Positions 62,297 to 64,000 of a stretch of DNA of 64,000 nucleotides are shown in pieces. The notes under the pieces are model-generated. The model saw only the letters and a list, made by a program, of their open reading frames with translations, was not told where the DNA came from and searched no databases. Each line of letters begins with the position of its first letter. The first letter of the stretch is position 1. The DNA comes from Gemmatimonadaceae bacterium (GTDB lineage: Bacteria > Gemmatimonadota > Gemmatimonadetes > Gemmatimonadales > Gemmatimonadaceae). The position numbers were made by a program, and so were the translations under genes. The DNA is taken from contig JBBJNV010000011.1 of NCBI GenBank assembly GCA_037721215.1, forward strand, positions 1 to 64,000, read 5' to 3'.

Positions 62297-64000
62297 TCAA
62301 CGCTTCCCTTTCCACCCGGGGCCGCGCACTACGCGGCCCGGTGTCGCGCCCGTGTGCGCACCGTTCCTGAGCACGGGCACCCCATTGACCATTACGTGGA
62401 CCATTCCCGTCGCGTACTGGTGAGGCCGCTCGAACGTCGCATGGTCCTGAACGCGCCTTGGATCGAACACCGCTACGTCGGCGTAAAATCCCCTGCGCAG
62501 CTCACCTCGCCGTACAATCTTCAGGTTTTTTGCGGGAAGTGTGGTGAGGCGCCGGATGGCTTCTTCGAGCGGAATCAGTTTTTCGTCGCGCACGTATCGC
62601 CCAAGGAGGCGGGCCATGTTGCCGTAGGCTCTCGGGTGCGGGTTCGATTTGAGAAACGCACCTTCCGCGGCGGGCGCGCTGCCATCAGAGCCGAAGCTGA
62701 TCCACGGGATTGCGATCTGGCGGCGAACATTTTCCTCGGACATCAGGAAATACACAGTGCCCACCCGGCTTCCGTCCTCTATCACGAGATCCATTGCGGT
62801 CTCTTCCGCCGACTTGCGCCGCATTCGCGCAACCTCGCCAAGAGTCTTTCCCGTCAACGGCTTGAGCGAATCGTTTCGGAACCCGACCAGCACGATTTTC
62901 TCAGGTGATTCCACCGCATTGAAGAAATTCTCCCATTTGTCCGTCGGCGTGCGCATCTCGACCGCCACCCGTGCGCGGACCGCTGGATCAGCGAGCCGCT
63001 TCGCCCAGGCCTTGTAACCACCTTCCTGAACCCAGGGAGGCATCGCCGCGTCGAGGCCTGTTGCGCCGGCGGTATACGTGTACATGTTGGCGCGGACGGC
63101 CTGGCCCGCTGCGCGCGCCGAATCCACTTTTGCAATCACTGCCTGGAGCTTTCCCCAGTTCGCCGTACCCGCCGCTTTCAGATGGTAGATCTCAGCGGCG
63201 ACGCCGCCCTCGCGGCCAATGGTGAGAAGCTCGTCGACGGCCTGCAGAAGCCGCGCGCCCTCGCTCCTCATGTGCGAGATGTAACTCCCGCCGTACGGTG
63301 CGGCCGCGCGGGCGAGCGCGATCAACTCAGGAGTCTTTGCATAAAACGCGGGGGCATAGATGAGCGAGGATCCAACACCGAGTGCACCTTCTTCCATCGC
63401 CTGTCGGACGAGCGCCCTCATTCGCTCCAGCTCCGCGGGAGTGGGTTCTCGATCGGCATACCCGATTTCATGGACGCGCACCGTTGTTGCCCCGACGAAC
63501 GACGCAACGTTGGGCGAAACTCCCCGTTTAGTGAGTGATTCGAGGTACTCGCCCAGCGTTGTCCAGGTAACATCGAACTTGAAGTCGCCCTGTTCCTCTA
63601 CCATCTCTTTCTTCATCGCGTCGTTGAGCGGCCCCATCGAAGATCCCTCGCCGAAAACCTCGAGCGTCACTCCCTGCCGGATGTCGCTCTGCGCATGCGG
63701 ATCGATGATCAGCGATTCGGTTGCCCAGCTCAGCATGTTGATGAATCCAGGTGCTACCGCGAGCCCGCGCGCGTCGATCTCCGTTCTTGCGCGACTTTGC
63801 GAGAGATCGCCCATCGCAGCGATGGTGTCACCGCTGACTGCAACGTCTGACACCCGAGGCACCACGCCAGTGCCGTCGTATACCATGCCGCCGCGGATGA
63901 TGATGTCGTAGGAAGCGAGCGGCACTGGCGCCGACGGCCCTCCGCTGACGGAAGGCGTGCACGATACGAGCGAAATGATCAACAGCGCTTTTGCAGGCAC
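62297..64000 (-). CDS. D-aminoacylase/N-acyl-D-amino-acid deacylase-family amidohydrolase (5' end at window edge)
   Basis: At least 567 residues. A GTG at the window edge reads into a lipoprotein-like signal (ALLIISLVSC), so the gene may be nearly complete. The amidohydrolase N-terminal barrel is YDIIIRGGMVYDGTGVVPRV, then GLAVAPGFINMLSW. Metal-site His residues are in GSYISHMRSEGARLL and AAEIYHLKAAG, and the late Asp is in ISFGSDGSAPA. The usual HxH of PGFIDxHxH is missing (NMLSW), as is the Cys of the GNCG motif (FGEGSSMG). It is therefore a variant with an altered metal centre. Confidence 0.85.
   Translation of the reverse strand: MPAKALLIISLVSCTPSVSGGPSAPVPLASYDIIIRGGMVYDGTGVVPRVSDVAVSGDTIAAMGDLSQSRARTEIDARGLAVAPGFINMLSWATESLIIDPHAQSDIRQGVTLEVFGEGSSMGPLNDAMKKEMVEEQGDFKFDVTWTTLGEYLESLTKRGVSPNVASFVGATTVRVHEIGYADREPTPAELERMRALVRQAMEEGALGVGSSLIYAPAFYAKTPELIALARAAAPYGGSYISHMRSEGARLLQAVDELLTIGREGGVAAEIYHLKAAGTANWGKLQAVIAKVDSARAAGQAVRANMYTYTAGATGLDAAMPPWVQEGGYKAWAKRLADPAVRARVAVEMRTPTDKWENFFNAVESPEKIVLVGFRNDSLKPLTGKTLGEVARMRRKSAEETAMDLVIEDGSRVGTVYFLMSEENVRRQIAIPWISFGSDGSAPAAEGAFLKSNPHPRAYGNMARLLGRYVRDEKLIPLEEAIRRLTTLPAKNLKIVRRGELRRGFYADVAVFDPRRVQDHATFERPHQYATGMVHVMVNGVPVLRNGAHTGATPGRVVRGPGWKGKR

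Overview
The window reads as chromosomal DNA of a high-GC Gram-negative bacterium. I favour the Gemmatimonadota on the mix of secreted M2 peptidase, TonB-domain, PafA-like and D-aminoacylase-like proteins, but no rRNA or other phylogenetic marker here proves it. About 36 kb of surface-polysaccharide genes sits between two blocks of translation genes that are contiguous in many bacteria.

Layout. 1-9.3 kb (minus): the S10/spc ribosomal operon from rpsJ to a partial rpsE. Several of its proteins (S5, L4, L5, L22, L29) carry long basic or Gly-rich tails. 9.8-15.1 kb: a GntR regulator divergent from a lipoprotein and a membrane protein, a Phd/PIN toxin-antitoxin pair, and a coiled-coil gene with internal duplications. 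15.3-44.5 kb: a Wzx/Wzy-type polysaccharide locus with glycosyltransferases, methyltransferases, nucleotide-sugar enzymes, flippase, polymerase, acyltransferase, deacetylase, carbamoyltransferase, and the export pair Wza and Wzc. It contains many decayed copies: asnB twice, FkbM, TylF-like and Trm112-type methyltransferases, and a glycosyltransferase tail. No initiating phosphoglycosyl transferase is visible. 44.9-45.6 kb: a VapBC pair. 45.8-49.2 kb (minus): fusA-tuf with a strong terminator. 49.8-54.7 kb: three more glycosyltransferases, a hisH fragment, and a very A+T-rich methyltransferase between two transposase remnants. 54.8-64 kb: mostly secreted or membrane-anchored enzymes.

Most interesting signal. 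The 5' leaders of the rpsJ operon and of fusA-tuf, 40 kb apart, carry the same roughly 108-nt element in sense orientation (92 of 109 aligned columns identical by hand alignment), ending 39-54 nt before the start codon. Each copy can fold into a terminator-like hairpin followed by U5. In each copy an upstream strand can pair with the 5' arm of that hairpin, which would be the antiterminated form. Both copies lie behind similarly spaced promoter-like sequences. I do not recognise it as a known RNA family. It looks like a shared transcription-attenuation element that would coordinate elongation factors and ribosomal proteins.

How the genes work together. The capE-like dehydratase, RmlD-like reductase and WecB-like epimerase at 36.8-39.8 kb should make a UDP-N-acetyl-6-deoxy-L-hexosamine, used by the WbuB-like transferase encoded next. 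The other transferases would build the repeat unit. Acyl, acetyl, methyl and carbamoyl transferases would decorate it, Wzx would flip it, Wzy polymerise it, and Wza/Wzc export it. All functional calls come from reading translated sequence. No database search was run.
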